The notes under the pieces: model-generated | Seen by the model: the letters and a program-made list of their open reading frames with translations, nothing else | Told to the model about the DNA's origin: nothing | Databases searched by the model: none | Shown: positions 52,116 to 59,901 of the stretch, piece by piece | Position numbering within the stretch: position 1 is the stretch's first letter | Layout: the number at the start of each line of letters is the position of its first letter | NCBI RefSeq assembly: GCF_009914315.1 | Contig: NZ_CP042596.1 | Span: 4,609,154-4,673,153, forward strand | Direction of reading: 5' to 3' | DNA: 64,000 bases | From: Granulicella sp. WH15 | Lineage (GTDB): Bacteria > Acidobacteriota > Terriglobia > Terriglobales > Acidobacteriaceae | Program-made: the position numbers and the translations under genes

Positions 52116-52907
52116 TTAGGCCACCGACGTGTGGATAGGACGCGGTGCCCAGAGCCGGGCCGACTCGACAAAGCGGTCGAAGATCGCCTTGGAGGAGGGG
52201 CTGATGTCGTAGCTGCGCTCCGGGTGCCACTGTAGCCCCAGCACAAAGTGGGCCGAACCGCTGCCCTGCCCACCCTCAATGGCCTCCACCACCGCATCCT
52301 GCGGGCACCGGGCCACAACCTTCAGCCCGTCTCCGGGAATTCCGACGGCTTGGTGGTGCGAAGAGTTGATTGGCAGACGCAGGAAGGAATCCTGCTCCGG
52401 CGCTTCTGCCCTGGAAGCGCTCTCAGCGGTTAGGATATGCCCCAACAGCGACTCCGGTAGCACCGCCGCGCTGTGAGCCACGGCGACCTTGCTCGCCGCG
52501 TGGTTTACCGGCATCACCGTCAGGTCCTGCACCAGAGTGCCGGAGCGCCAGACGTTCAGCATCTGGGTTCCGAAGCAGATCGTAAGGATCGGCTTGTAGA
52601 GGTTGTGCGCGTCCTGTAGGAGCAGTTCGTCGACGTTCTCACGGGGAAGATCCGCAGCCGCCGTCGCTTCTATCGGCTCCTGCCCGTACTTTTGCGGGTT
52701 TACATCCGCCGGACTGCCCGGCAGCAGGACTCCCTGGCAGCTATTTGCCAGGTCGGCGATGGCCCGAGGCGTTAGGTCCAGCGCAAACTTCACGGGTTCG
52801 CCACCCGAACGCTCCACCGCCGCCGCGTACTGCGGCCAGCTCCGCTGGTTATAGTCGTGGTTAAAGCTGGTAGGCACGGGAATCGCGATACGAGGCTTGA
52901 TAGACAT
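52116..52907 (-). CDS. Class I glutamine amidotransferase (PuuD-like peptidase C26)
   Basis: 263 aa. The nucleophile elbow is ILTICFGTQMLNVWRSGTL (Cys), and the His-Glu pair is in LQWHPERSYD. GVLLPGSPADVNPQKYGQ is the oxyanion region seen in gamma-glutamyl-GABA hydrolases. The usual CxGxQ reads CFGTQ. The substrate may be gamma-glutamyl-putrescine-type amides, but no puu genes are nearby. It is 7 bp upstream of rsmG and so probably cotranscribed with it. Confidence 0.87.
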   Translation of the reverse strand: MSIKPRIAIPVPTSFNHDYNQRSWPQYAAAVERSGGEPVKFALDLTPRAIADLANSCQGVLLPGSPADVNPQKYGQEPIEATAAADLPRENVDELLLQDAHNLYKPILTICFGTQMLNVWRSGTLVQDLTVMPVNHAASKVAVAHSAAVLPESLLGHILTAESASRAEAPEQDSFLRLPINSSHHQAVGIPGDGLKVVARCPQDAVVEAIEGGQGSGSAHFVLGLQWHPERSYDISPSSKAIFDRFVESARLWAPRPIHTSVA

Positions 52908-52920
52908 AGCCTATAAATCC

Positions 52921-53100
52921 TAGCAGGGGTACTTCGTACCGTTCTCAGGGCGGTATGGCAGGGATTATCTGCATGGGGCCTCCCGTTGGTCGGCAGCGAG
53001 AATCTCAATTCCGACCAAGGGGAGGGCCTCGCGAAGCTTTAAAAAGGCGTGTGAACGCCCGCCCCGCGCATAGCGGACCCGCCTGCTAGGACAAGCCTTT
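52921..53100 (+). repeat. Composite intergenic repeat D-B-C
   Basis: 52928-52970 is D (GTACTTCGTACCGTTCTCAG), 52976-53027 is B with an imperfect hairpin (CCTCCCGTTGGTCGG with CCGACCAAGGGGAGG), and 53029-53099 is C (CGCGAAGCTTTAAAAAGGCG). It fills the gap between plsC and the amidotransferase. The same three modules in the same order are at 61808-61985. Confidence 0.85.
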
Positions 53101-53847
53101 TTAGCGATTCTTCTCGTAGAGTGCGGTGATTGCCGCGAAGACTCGGGCCGTCAATGCGTCGGCGTCCTTGGTGGTCAGCCCCACGGTGGAGATTGGCTCG
53201 CCCATCACGATCTTCAGCGGTCGTGGCATCAGGTGGTAGGTGTGCATCGGCAGCAGCTCGTAGGTTCCAATCAACGCCAGCGGTACGATTGGCACCTGCG
53301 CCTTGATGGCCATGAAGGCTGCTCCGGACTGGAACTCTCCTAGAAGCCCGGTCTCCGTACGTCCCCCCTCGGGAAACAGCACCAGCGGAAGCCCCGCCTG
53401 CAATGTTTTGACGCCGCGCAGAAGCCCTGCAATCGCCGAACGGTTCGATTTTGCGTCGATCGGCACCTGGCCGGAGCGGTTCAAGTACCAGCCGACGAAG
53501 GGGATCGTCCAGAGCGATTGCTTCGCGAGGATTCGGAACTGAAATGGCAGCTTCGCGAAGAGAACCGGCGTGTCGTAGTAGCTCAGATGGTTCGAGGCGT
53601 ATACCGCTGTCTTACGCGGCAGGTTCTCAAACCCTACCCGCTTTACCGGGGAGAGAGCGATTTGCAGCAACACAGCGGCCCAGGCCCGCGCGATGGCGTG
53701 CTGCTGCCTGCCGGACTTATCCCATAGCCCGGCCACCAGGGAGATGCAACCAAAGAAGGTGGTCGCCAACGCGACCAGAGGCATCAGCAACAGGTAGGTG
53801 AGCCAACGCAGCGGCGTCCGCGCTGGAGCAGATGCCGGAAGGCTCAT
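53101..53847 (-). CDS. plsC: 1-acylglycerol-3-phosphate acyltransferase-like protein
   Basis: 248 aa. PlsC-family acyltransferase: motif I NHLSYYDTPVL (HX4D), motif II region LNRSGQVPIDAK, motif III LFPEGGRTETG and motif IV PIVPLALIGTYELLP. A hydrophobic N-terminus (LTYLLLMPLVALATTFFG) anchors it in the inner membrane. It acylates lysophosphatidic acid in phospholipid synthesis, or a related lysolipid. Its ATG overlaps the folC stop (ATGA), so the two are translationally coupled. Confidence 0.9.
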   Translation of the reverse strand: MSLPASAPARTPLRWLTYLLLMPLVALATTFFGCISLVAGLWDKSGRQQHAIARAWAAVLLQIALSPVKRVGFENLPRKTAVYASNHLSYYDTPVLFAKLPFQFRILAKQSLWTIPFVGWYLNRSGQVPIDAKSNRSAIAGLLRGVKTLQAGLPLVLFPEGGRTETGLLGEFQSGAAFMAIKAQVPIVPLALIGTYELLPMHTYHLMPRPLKIVMGEPISTVGLTTKDADALTARVFAAITALYEKNR

Positions 53848-55322
53848 TCGGCGGCGACCTCTACCGGCTCCGTGTGCGGGTGCAGCAGCAGGCCGCGCAA
53901 CTCGCCCACTAGAAAGATTGAGCCGGTGGCGATAATCAGGCCGCCCTCCGGCGTAATCTGCCGGGCCTGCGCCAGCGCTGCCTCCGGGTGGGGAGCGGCG
54001 TGAGCCGGAATCCCCAGGGCATGGGCCGCACCCAGCAGGTCGTCCACCGAGGCCGCGCGGGGGCTGGGAACCGGGGCCAGCACGATGTGGTCGTGCCGCC
54101 GCAGCGGGTCGCCGTCGGGGCTGGAATCGAAGAGCGGAAACAGTATCCGCGAAATCTCCTTCAGGTTTTTATCCTTCAGGCAGGAGAAGAGCAGGGTGCG
54201 CGGACGATCCTCCGGTAGCGCCGCGATGGCGGCTCTGAGGGTCCAGGCTCCGGCGGGGTTGTGGGCTACGTCGAGCAGCAGGTTCTCGCCGATCCGCTCC
54301 AGCCTTCCCGGCCAGCTCGTGTTGTGAATCCCCTGCTCCAGAGCGGTGTTTGTGATTTTGTAACTGTTTTTGTTGCGTAATTCGAGAGCTGCCGACAGGG
54401 CCAGTGCGATGTTTCTTTGCTGATGCTGTCCGGCCAGCGGTGAGTCTACGAGGATGGTCCCTGAGCCGTCTTCGAGTCTGAGGGTGTAGAGGTTTCTGGG
54501 GAGCAGATCCGTCGTCTCCGGCAGCGAGCCGTCACGGGAGGGTGGCGGAATGTAGGCCGCCGCGCTGACGCCGTGGACGTTCAGCGCCATCGCCGCTTCG
54601 CCGATGGCCTGGTTGGCCTCGGGGTGCTGCGGCAGGGTGATAAGGGTTCCGTTCTGGCGCAGGATACCGCATTTTTCCGCGGTGATGAGCGCGATGGTGT
54701 CGCCAAGGTAGTCCTGGTGGTCGAGCGCGATGTCGGTGATGATCGAGAGCAGCGGCTCGACGATGTTGGTCGCGTCCAGACGGCCTCCGAGGCCCACTTC
54801 AAGCACCATGATGTCGGCCTGGCGGTCGGCGAACCAGGTGTAGGCCAGCGCCGTGACCACCTCGAAGAAGCTCGGCGTGTGGGGGAGCTGGCCGTCGCGG
54901 ACGAGGGTCTCGGCGGTGGACCAGACACGGCTGTAGATGCGACCGAAGTCGTCGTCGGGGATGGGATGCAGCTTCAGTTCTCCCTCGGAGCCGACGGCGC
55001 TGGCGGAGCCGTACTCGCCAGGCAGGGTGGGCTGCGCCAGTTGGATACGCTCGTTGACACGGATCAGGTGCGGGCTGGTGTAGAGGCCCGTGCGGTAGCC
55101 TGCGGCGGTCAGGATCGAGGCAAGGGTAGAGGCGGTGGAACCCTTGCCATTGGTGCCTGCGATCAGTACTGACGGGACGAGGTTCTGGGGGTCGCCCAGG
55201 GCGCGCATGAGCACGCGCATGGTGGCGAGATCGAACTTGCGGCGCGGTGCCGACGGGTCCGTTGGGGGAGCTAGCTCCTGGCCCAGAGCATACAGGTGAG
55301 CGACCGCTGCGGCGTAATCCAT
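53844..55322 (-). CDS. folC: Bifunctional folylpolyglutamate/dihydrofolate synthase
   Basis: 492 aa from the ATG at 55322; upstream in-frame codons are repeat DNA. Mur-ligase fold with the P-loop AGTNGKGSTASTLASIL, LYTSPHLIRVNERIQL, EVGLGGRLDATNIV and DIALDHQDYLGDT, all typical of FolC. The C-domain has LLDVAHNPAGAWTLRAAI. It is somewhat longer than the usual 420-430 aa because of a linker near 85-115 and the C-terminus. It adds glutamates to folates. folK lies 41 kb away; accD, often its neighbour, is also distant. Confidence 0.94.
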   Translation of the reverse strand: MDYAAAVAHLYALGQELAPPTDPSAPRRKFDLATMRVLMRALGDPQNLVPSVLIAGTNGKGSTASTLASILTAAGYRTGLYTSPHLIRVNERIQLAQPTLPGEYGSASAVGSEGELKLHPIPDDDFGRIYSRVWSTAETLVRDGQLPHTPSFFEVVTALAYTWFADRQADIMVLEVGLGGRLDATNIVEPLLSIITDIALDHQDYLGDTIALITAEKCGILRQNGTLITLPQHPEANQAIGEAAMALNVHGVSAAAYIPPPSRDGSLPETTDLLPRNLYTLRLEDGSGTILVDSPLAGQHQQRNIALALSAALELRNKNSYKITNTALEQGIHNTSWPGRLERIGENLLLDVAHNPAGAWTLRAAIAALPEDRPRTLLFSCLKDKNLKEISRILFPLFDSSPDGDPLRRHDHIVLAPVPSPRAASVDDLLGAAHALGIPAHAAPHPEAALAQARQITPEGGLIIATGSIFLVGELRGLLLHPHTEPVEVAAE

Positions 55323-55376
55323 AGGAGCTATTTTATGGGGTGTTGAGGATCGCAGGTTGGGAGTGCTACGAGAAAC

Positions 55377-55440
55377 ACGCGAAGCGTCCAAAACAGCACG
55401 ATGTGTCCCGGCGCGTGGGCGTGGTTGCTGTTGCTTTGCA
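55377..55440 (+). repeat. Degenerate repeat module A (forward)
   Basis: ACGCGAAGCGTCCAAAACAG is followed by a diverged core (CCCGGCGCGTGGGCGTGG) and GTTGCTGTTGCTTTGC. It matches module A at both ends but not in the middle. It sits upstream of folC. Confidence 0.6.
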
Positions 55441-55441
55441 A

Positions 55442-55490
55442 AAACAACACCCCTCCTCCGCACAGACATTGCGGAGAAGGGGTGTTGTTT
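55442..55490 (-). terminator. Rho-independent terminator after azoR
   Basis: AAACAACACCCCT (55442-55454) pairs with AGGGGTGTTGTTT (55478-55490), with an inner TCCGC/GCGGA stem. On the minus strand a T-run follows. It lies 14 bp after the azoreductase stop. Confidence 0.85.
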
Positions 55491-55504
55491 CTTTAGCGGT
55501 TAGT

Positions 55505-56116
55505 TTACTTGGCTGCTTCGACTACGGCGGCCTTGTGCTCTTCAACTACCTGGGGCAGCGTCTTCTCGCCCGTGTTCAGGGCGTTGCTGCCACCTGCGAG
55601 GACGATGTTCACGTCCGTGATGCCGATGAAGCCGAAGATCTGCTTCAGGTAGCCGGACTCGGCGTTGTACGCCTCCATATGTGCGCCGGGCGTGTAGACA
55701 CCACCGCTGGCGATGATGATCGTCAGCTTCTTGCCCTTGGCCAGACCCTCGTACGAGGTGGAGAAGGTGCGGCCCACGCGGACGATGTGGTCGATATAGG
55801 CCTTGGTGATCGCCGGAGTGGCAAAGTTGTACATGGGCGTGCCGAGCACGATGTGGTCGGCTGCCAGAAGCTCATCGACCAGGTCGTTCGAGATCTTGAT
55901 AGTCTTCTGGATCTCGGGGGAGTGCTGCTCGGCCGGGGTGTAGGCACCCATCATCCAGGGCACGTCGACGAAGGGCAGGTCGGTCTTGAAGAGGTCGCGC
56001 TCGACCACCGTGCCGGAGTAGTTCTTGGTCCACTCTTCGGTAAAGATCGTGGTGAGATTGCGAGATACGGAGTAATCGCCGCGGGGGCTGGCGTCGATTT
56101 TGAGCAGTGTGGGCAT
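55505..56116 (-). CDS. azoR: FMN-dependent NADH-azoreductase
   Basis: 203 aa from the ATG at 56116 with AAGGAG upstream; a longer start at 56164 lacks one. Flavodoxin-like fold: TLLKIDASPRGDYSVSRNL binds the FMN phosphate, GTPMYNFATPAITKAYIDHI and ASGGVYTPGAHMEAY are AzoR/acyl-carrier-phosphodiesterase hallmarks. It reduces quinones and azo compounds with NADH and probably protects against electrophile stress. Monocistronic with its own terminator. Confidence 0.93.
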   Translation of the reverse strand: MPTLLKIDASPRGDYSVSRNLTTIFTEEWTKNYSGTVVERDLFKTDLPFVDVPWMMGAYTPAEQHSPEIQKTIKISNDLVDELLAADHIVLGTPMYNFATPAITKAYIDHIVRVGRTFSTSYEGLAKGKKLTIIIASGGVYTPGAHMEAYNAESGYLKQIFGFIGITDVNIVLAGGSNALNTGEKTLPQVVEEHKAAVVEAAK

Positions 56117-56264
56117 TGAAAGATCTCCTTGGAGTTGGTCTTGCGCACATCGGTGTTCAAACACCGATCGCTTTACTTACTATAGATGGAACCCGCCGCA
56201 GGAGGATGCAGAGAGATGATGAAGAACTCTTGAAATACCGAGAGGTCGCGGATGCGCTGGGGGT

Positions 56265-56417
56265 AGGGAGCATTTCTCAGGCTAAAGCCCGGACCTGCCG
56301 CAGAAGCAGATTCCTCCGCTTCGCTCCTGAATGACAACCAAAAGAACAAGCAACAGCAACAGCGTCCTAACGCCGGGCGGGCGGCACTTCGTGTGGTTTT
56401 GGACGCTGCGCGTGTTT
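56265..56417. repeat. Intergenic repeat cluster F-E-A
   Basis: 56270-56300 is F (CAGGCTAAAGCCCGGACCTG), 56308-56340 is E (CTCCGCTTCGCTCCTGAATG), and 56343-56417 is A in reverse (AACGCCGGGCGGGCGGCACT), joined by GCAACAGCAACAGC. It fills the 312-bp gap between azoR and the small Cys protein; no gene is seen in it. Confidence 0.82.
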
Positions 56418-56428
56418 TTACAATCGCT

Positions 56429-56707
56429 CTAGATAGACCAGGACTGTGCGCCGCCCAGCAGGGCCGCCGCCGAAAACTTGGTGAGCCCTGACCAGCCCGG
56501 GACCAGGAATCCCGTGTGCGGGTGCGCACGGTGCGAGTCGTTGCCCTGGTGGTGCTCGGCGATCGCCGCCATCACGGTCTCCATCTGCGCCGCACGCTCA
56601 GTCTGCGAGCTACGCTCCCAGAAGATCTGGAACGCCTGCCCACAGATGCTGCAGGAGATCTTATCTGCGCCTTCGGAGGAGTTGGACTTCTGGCATAGAA
56701 CCTGCAT
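56429..56707 (-). CDS. Small zinc-ribbon-like protein, unknown role
   Basis: 92 aa. The N-terminus has a lone Cys (MQVLCQKS) and a CxxC (ISCSICGQAF), followed by a helix (ERAAQMETVMAAIAEHHQG) and a His-rich stretch (HRAHPHTG). The Cys/His spacing would suit one metal site. I do not recognise the family. The start at 56707 lies downstream of GGATTCCCCC with only a weak ribosome site. It is divergent from thrS, about 200 bp apart. Confidence 0.6.
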   Translation of the reverse strand: MQVLCQKSNSSEGADKISCSICGQAFQIFWERSSQTERAAQMETVMAAIAEHHQGNDSHRAHPHTGFLVPGWSGLTKFSAAALLGGAQSWSI

Positions 56708-56909
56708 GGGGGAATCCTTTCGCTCTACGGGTAAGAAGGAATAGTGCGGTACATATGTAACGTTACTTTTGTTCAGCCTACACCCTCTGATGCTGCGTTC
56801 GATGAATCGGCGGCATGGACGCCCTACCACCAATGGGGGAACAGGTTGCCTGGGGCAAGAAGATGCAGAACGGCGGCGAACAAAATATGCTGTCAGTTGG
56901 CAGACAAAT

Positions 56910-59000
56910 ATGAGTGAGCAGGCAATCTCAGTGACAGCAGAGCAAGGCGTATCGACAATCCGGGTCCAGCTACCCGACGGCTCCATTCGCGAAGTCCCCC
57001 AGGGCACCACCCCATTCGACATCGCCACGGCGATCTCGCCCCGACTGGCGGCGACCGTGGTCGTTGCCCGCATCAAGCCGCTGGCCGGGCTGGATATCAA
57101 CCAGTCCGAGGGCGGCGCGGACGATACGCCCGAAGACACCGAGGAGTCGGAAGGCTCCATGTACGGCGCGGGCGATCCCGCCGCAGAGAAGCTCGTCGAC
57201 CTGACGACGCCGCTGACCGAGGACGTCGCGCTCTGGCTGCTCAAGGAGCAGGATGAGGACTCGCTGAAGGTGGTGCGGCACTCCGCCGCGCACGTCATGG
57301 CGACGGCCATCCTGGAGCTCTTCCCCGAGACCAAGCTGGGCCACGGTCCCGCCACCGACAACGGCTTCTTCTACGACGTCTACCGCGAGGTGCCGTTTAC
57401 CGAGGAGGATCTCGCCGCCATCGAGGCGCGCATGGCCGAGGTCGTCGCGCGCGATGAGAAGTTCGTCCGCGAGGAGGAGACGCGCGAGCAAGGTATCGCC
57501 GACTACCTGGAGCAGGGCGAGTTCATGAAGGTCCACTTCATCGAGCGCTTCACCCAGCCCGGAGAGCAGATTTCCCTTTATAAGAACGGCGGCTTCACCG
57601 ACTTCTGCCGCGGTCCGCACGTTCCCTCCACGAGCCGGGTCAAGGCGTTCAAGGTTACCTCGGTGGCCGGGGCGTACTGGCTGGGCGACGAAAAGAACCA
57701 GCAGCTCCAGCGCATCTATGGCACGGCGTTCTTCAACGACAAGGACCTGAAGGCGCACTTCGCGCGGCTGGAGGAGATCAAGGCGCGCGACCACCGCGTT
57801 CTGGGCAAGCAGCTCGACCTGTTCTCCATCCAAGAGGTCGCGGGCGCGGGCCTTATCTTCTGGCACCCCAAAGGCGGTCTGATCCGCAAGACGATGGAGG
57901 ACTGGATGCGCGACGAGTGCATCCGGCGCGGCTACCAGATGGTCTACACACCGCACATCATGCGGCGCGAGCTATGGAAGATCTCCGGGCACGAGGGCTT
58001 CTACGCGGAGAACATGTACCCGCCCATGGAGCTGGACGACGCCGAGTACCGGCTGAAGCCGATGAACTGTCCCGGCCACATCCTTATCTACAAGAACACG
58101 CCCAAGAGCTACCGCGACCTGCCGCAGCGGTACGCGGAGCTGGGCAACGTCTACCGGTACGAGCGGTCGGGCACCATGCACGGGTTGCTGCGCGTGCGCG
58201 GCTTTACGCAGGACGACGCGCACATCTTCTGCACGCCCGGACAGATCGAGGACGAGGTCGTAGCCTGCATCGAGTTCGCGCAGGGCGTCCTGACCACCTT
58301 CGGCTTCGCCGAGTTCAAGGTAGAGCTTTCGACCTGGGACCCAAGCAAGCCCGAGGACTACACCGGCTCGCCCGAGCACTGGAACCAGGCGATCAACTCG
58401 CTCCGTACCGCGCTCGACCGCAAGGGGATTCCCTTCCGCACTATCCCCGGCGAGGCCGCGTTCTACGGGCCGAAGATCGATATCAAGCTGGTCGACGTGT
58501 TGGGCCGCATGTGGCAGCTCTCGACGGTTCAGTTCGACTTCAACCTGCCTGCCCGCTTCGAGCTTTCGTACAAGGGCGAGGACGGCGAGCTGCACCAGCC
58601 GGTCATGGTCCACCGCGCGCTCTTCGGCTCGGTGGAGCGGTTCTTCGGCGTCCTCATCGAGCACTACGCCGGAGCGTTTCCCTTCTGGCTGGCCCCAGTG
58701 CAGGTGGGGTTGGTGCCCATCTCAGAGAAGCACCTGGAGTATGCGCGGCTGGTCAAGCAGCAGCTTGAGGCCGCCGGCATCCGCGTGGAGCTGGATGAGC
58801 GCAACGAGAAGATGAACGCCAAGATCCGCGAATTCGGCGTGAGCAAGGTGCCGTTCATCCTGATCCTCGGCGATAAGGAGGCGGCGACCGAGTCGGTCAG
58901 CGTCCGCACCCGGGGCAAGGGCGATGAGGGCAGCATCACGACGGCGGCCTTCCTCGAACGCTGCCGGAGCCTGCTCCAGAACAAGGGCACTGAGCTGTAA
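56910..59000 (+). CDS. thrS: Threonyl-tRNA synthetase
   Basis: 696 aa from the ATG at 56910, chosen because the TGS domain begins right after it (STIRVQLPDGSIREVPQGTT); longer starts add repeat-like codons. An acidic insertion (about residues 65-93, GGADDTPEDTEESEGSMYGA) interrupts the TGS domain. The editing domain has VRHSAAHVMATAI (HxxxH) and a second Cys/His site near FTDFCRGPHVPST. The catalytic core has LKPMNCPGHILIYK (zinc Cys), FTQDDAHIFC and the class II motif 3 near HRALFGSVERFFGVLIEHY. The C-terminal anticodon domain ends near residue 690. It is flanked by a hairpin at 59004. Confidence 0.95.
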   Translation: MSEQAISVTAEQGVSTIRVQLPDGSIREVPQGTTPFDIATAISPRLAATVVVARIKPLAGLDINQSEGGADDTPEDTEESEGSMYGAGDPAAEKLVDLTTPLTEDVALWLLKEQDEDSLKVVRHSAAHVMATAILELFPETKLGHGPATDNGFFYDVYREVPFTEEDLAAIEARMAEVVARDEKFVREEETREQGIADYLEQGEFMKVHFIERFTQPGEQISLYKNGGFTDFCRGPHVPSTSRVKAFKVTSVAGAYWLGDEKNQQLQRIYGTAFFNDKDLKAHFARLEEIKARDHRVLGKQLDLFSIQEVAGAGLIFWHPKGGLIRKTMEDWMRDECIRRGYQMVYTPHIMRRELWKISGHEGFYAENMYPPMELDDAEYRLKPMNCPGHILIYKNTPKSYRDLPQRYAELGNVYRYERSGTMHGLLRVRGFTQDDAHIFCTPGQIEDEVVACIEFAQGVLTTFGFAEFKVELSTWDPSKPEDYTGSPEHWNQAINSLRTALDRKGIPFRTIPGEAAFYGPKIDIKLVDVLGRMWQLSTVQFDFNLPARFELSYKGEDGELHQPVMVHRALFGSVERFFGVLIEHYAGAFPFWLAPVQVGLVPISEKHLEYARLVKQQLEAAGIRVELDERNEKMNAKIREFGVSKVPFILILGDKEAATESVSVRTRGKGDEGSITTAAFLERCRSLLQNKGTEL

Positions 59001-59003
59001 GTC

Positions 59004-59041
59004 GTGTGCCCCCATCTCCAAAGATCAAGATGGGGGCACAC
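59004..59041 (+). terminator. Hairpin after thrS
   Basis: GTGTGCCCCCATCT pairs perfectly with AGATGGGGGCACAC over a 10-base loop, 4 bp after the thrS stop. No T-run follows, so termination may be weak or factor-dependent. Confidence 0.6.
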
Positions 59042-59049
59042 GATAGCAA

Positions 59050-59099
59050 CTGCGAAAACTCCCTAACGCCGGTGGCGACGCTTCGCGTGGGACGGCTCT
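59050..59099 (-). repeat. Truncated repeat module A (reverse)
   Basis: CCCTAACGCCGG then GGCGACGCTTCGCGTGGGAC keeps both ends of module A but lacks its middle. It sits between thrS and the convergent Jag-like gene. Confidence 0.6.
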
Positions 59100-59100
59100 T

Positions 59101-59673
59101 CTAGGTAAGCCCCAGACTCGGGGACGTACCCGAACTTAACCCTGAAGACGACTCCGCAGGTGGCGAACTCCCCACCCCGCCGTAGGCCAACCCCGTCGAG
59201 GGATAGACCACAACGTGGCGATGCCAGCCCACTCCCACCGACTCCGCATGGAGGCCATGATCTTCAAGCTGATGGATCAGGATGTGACGGTCCCGGCGGA
59301 CCATCGGGGCAAAAGAGTACATTCGCCCCGTGCTCTCCACTAGGTTCATTGCAACCGCCGCCTCGCAGTAGAGCCGCTGTTCCCGCTCCGCCCGCAGACT
59401 CCCAACGTCGAAACTCAGCACCCGCCGACGAGACGCAGGCAACCGAAGCATTGCTGCGGTCACATGCTCCAGCGCAGTCAGCAGTTCGCTGCGGTTGGCC
59501 AGCAGCAGGTCGGTATCCGGCCCCTCAAACACCACCAGCAGGCCATCCTCGCCGCAGCCGCAATCACACCGGCGTTCAATCTCCACCTGGAACTCCAGGC
59601 CCAGACCCGACTGACGGATCACTCGATTTAAAAAGCACACTACCCTATTGGATAGGTTATTCAGCTTAGACAT
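59101..59673 (-). CDS. khpB: Jag/KhpB-like RNA-binding protein with degenerate motifs
   Basis: 190 aa. Position right after yidC and the overall KH-R3H layout identify a Jag/KhpB/EloR homologue. It has no Jag_N domain. The KH part (VFEGPDTDLLLANRSELLTA) lacks the GxxG loop, reading LANRSE instead. The R3H part (FAPMVRRDRHILIHQLEDHG) has His where the R of RxxxH belongs. A Cys cluster CDCGCG at about residue 36 is unusual. The C-terminus is a Ser/Pro/Gly-rich tail. In other bacteria the protein binds RNA and links to cell-wall growth. It is upstream-coupled to yidC only loosely (228-bp gap with a terminator). Confidence 0.8.
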   Translation of the reverse strand: MSKLNNLSNRVVCFLNRVIRQSGLGLEFQVEIERRCDCGCGEDGLLVVFEGPDTDLLLANRSELLTALEHVTAAMLRLPASRRRVLSFDVGSLRAEREQRLYCEAAVAMNLVESTGRMYSFAPMVRRDRHILIHQLEDHGLHAESVGVGWHRHVVVYPSTGLAYGGVGSSPPAESSSGLSSGTSPSLGLT

Positions 59674-59847
59674 TCATCACCAAGGCGTACAGCAAGGAGA
59701 GTTACAAAGAGAAACGACCCTCTAAAAAAATGTTGCATATGCGTCTTAACTGAAGAGAAGCTGTTCCAACATAGACGTCCAGCCTGATGAAAAGACTCAT
59801 TCTCAAATAAAAATGTTGAAACATTATAAATTTATTGACAATAAAAA
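59674..59847. other. AT-rich leader of the Jag-like gene
   Basis: About 170 bases of unusually AT-rich DNA for this genome, with ATTATA at 59823-59828 (TATAAT on the minus strand) as a possible -10 for the Jag-like gene. The nearest TTGTCA is only 7 bp upstream of it, too close for a standard -35. AATGTTG occurs twice. Confidence 0.4.
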
Positions 59848-59873
59848 GCCTGGCGTCTGATCCGACGCCAGGC
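59848..59873 (-). terminator. Rho-independent terminator after yidC
   Basis: GCCTGGCGTC pairs with GACGCCAGGC over a six-base loop; on the minus strand TTTTTATT follows. It lies 29 bp after the yidC stop and separates yidC from the Jag-like gene. Confidence 0.88.
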
Positions 59874-59901
59874 CACGCTAATAGCAGCTCCTAAAGCTCC
59901 C

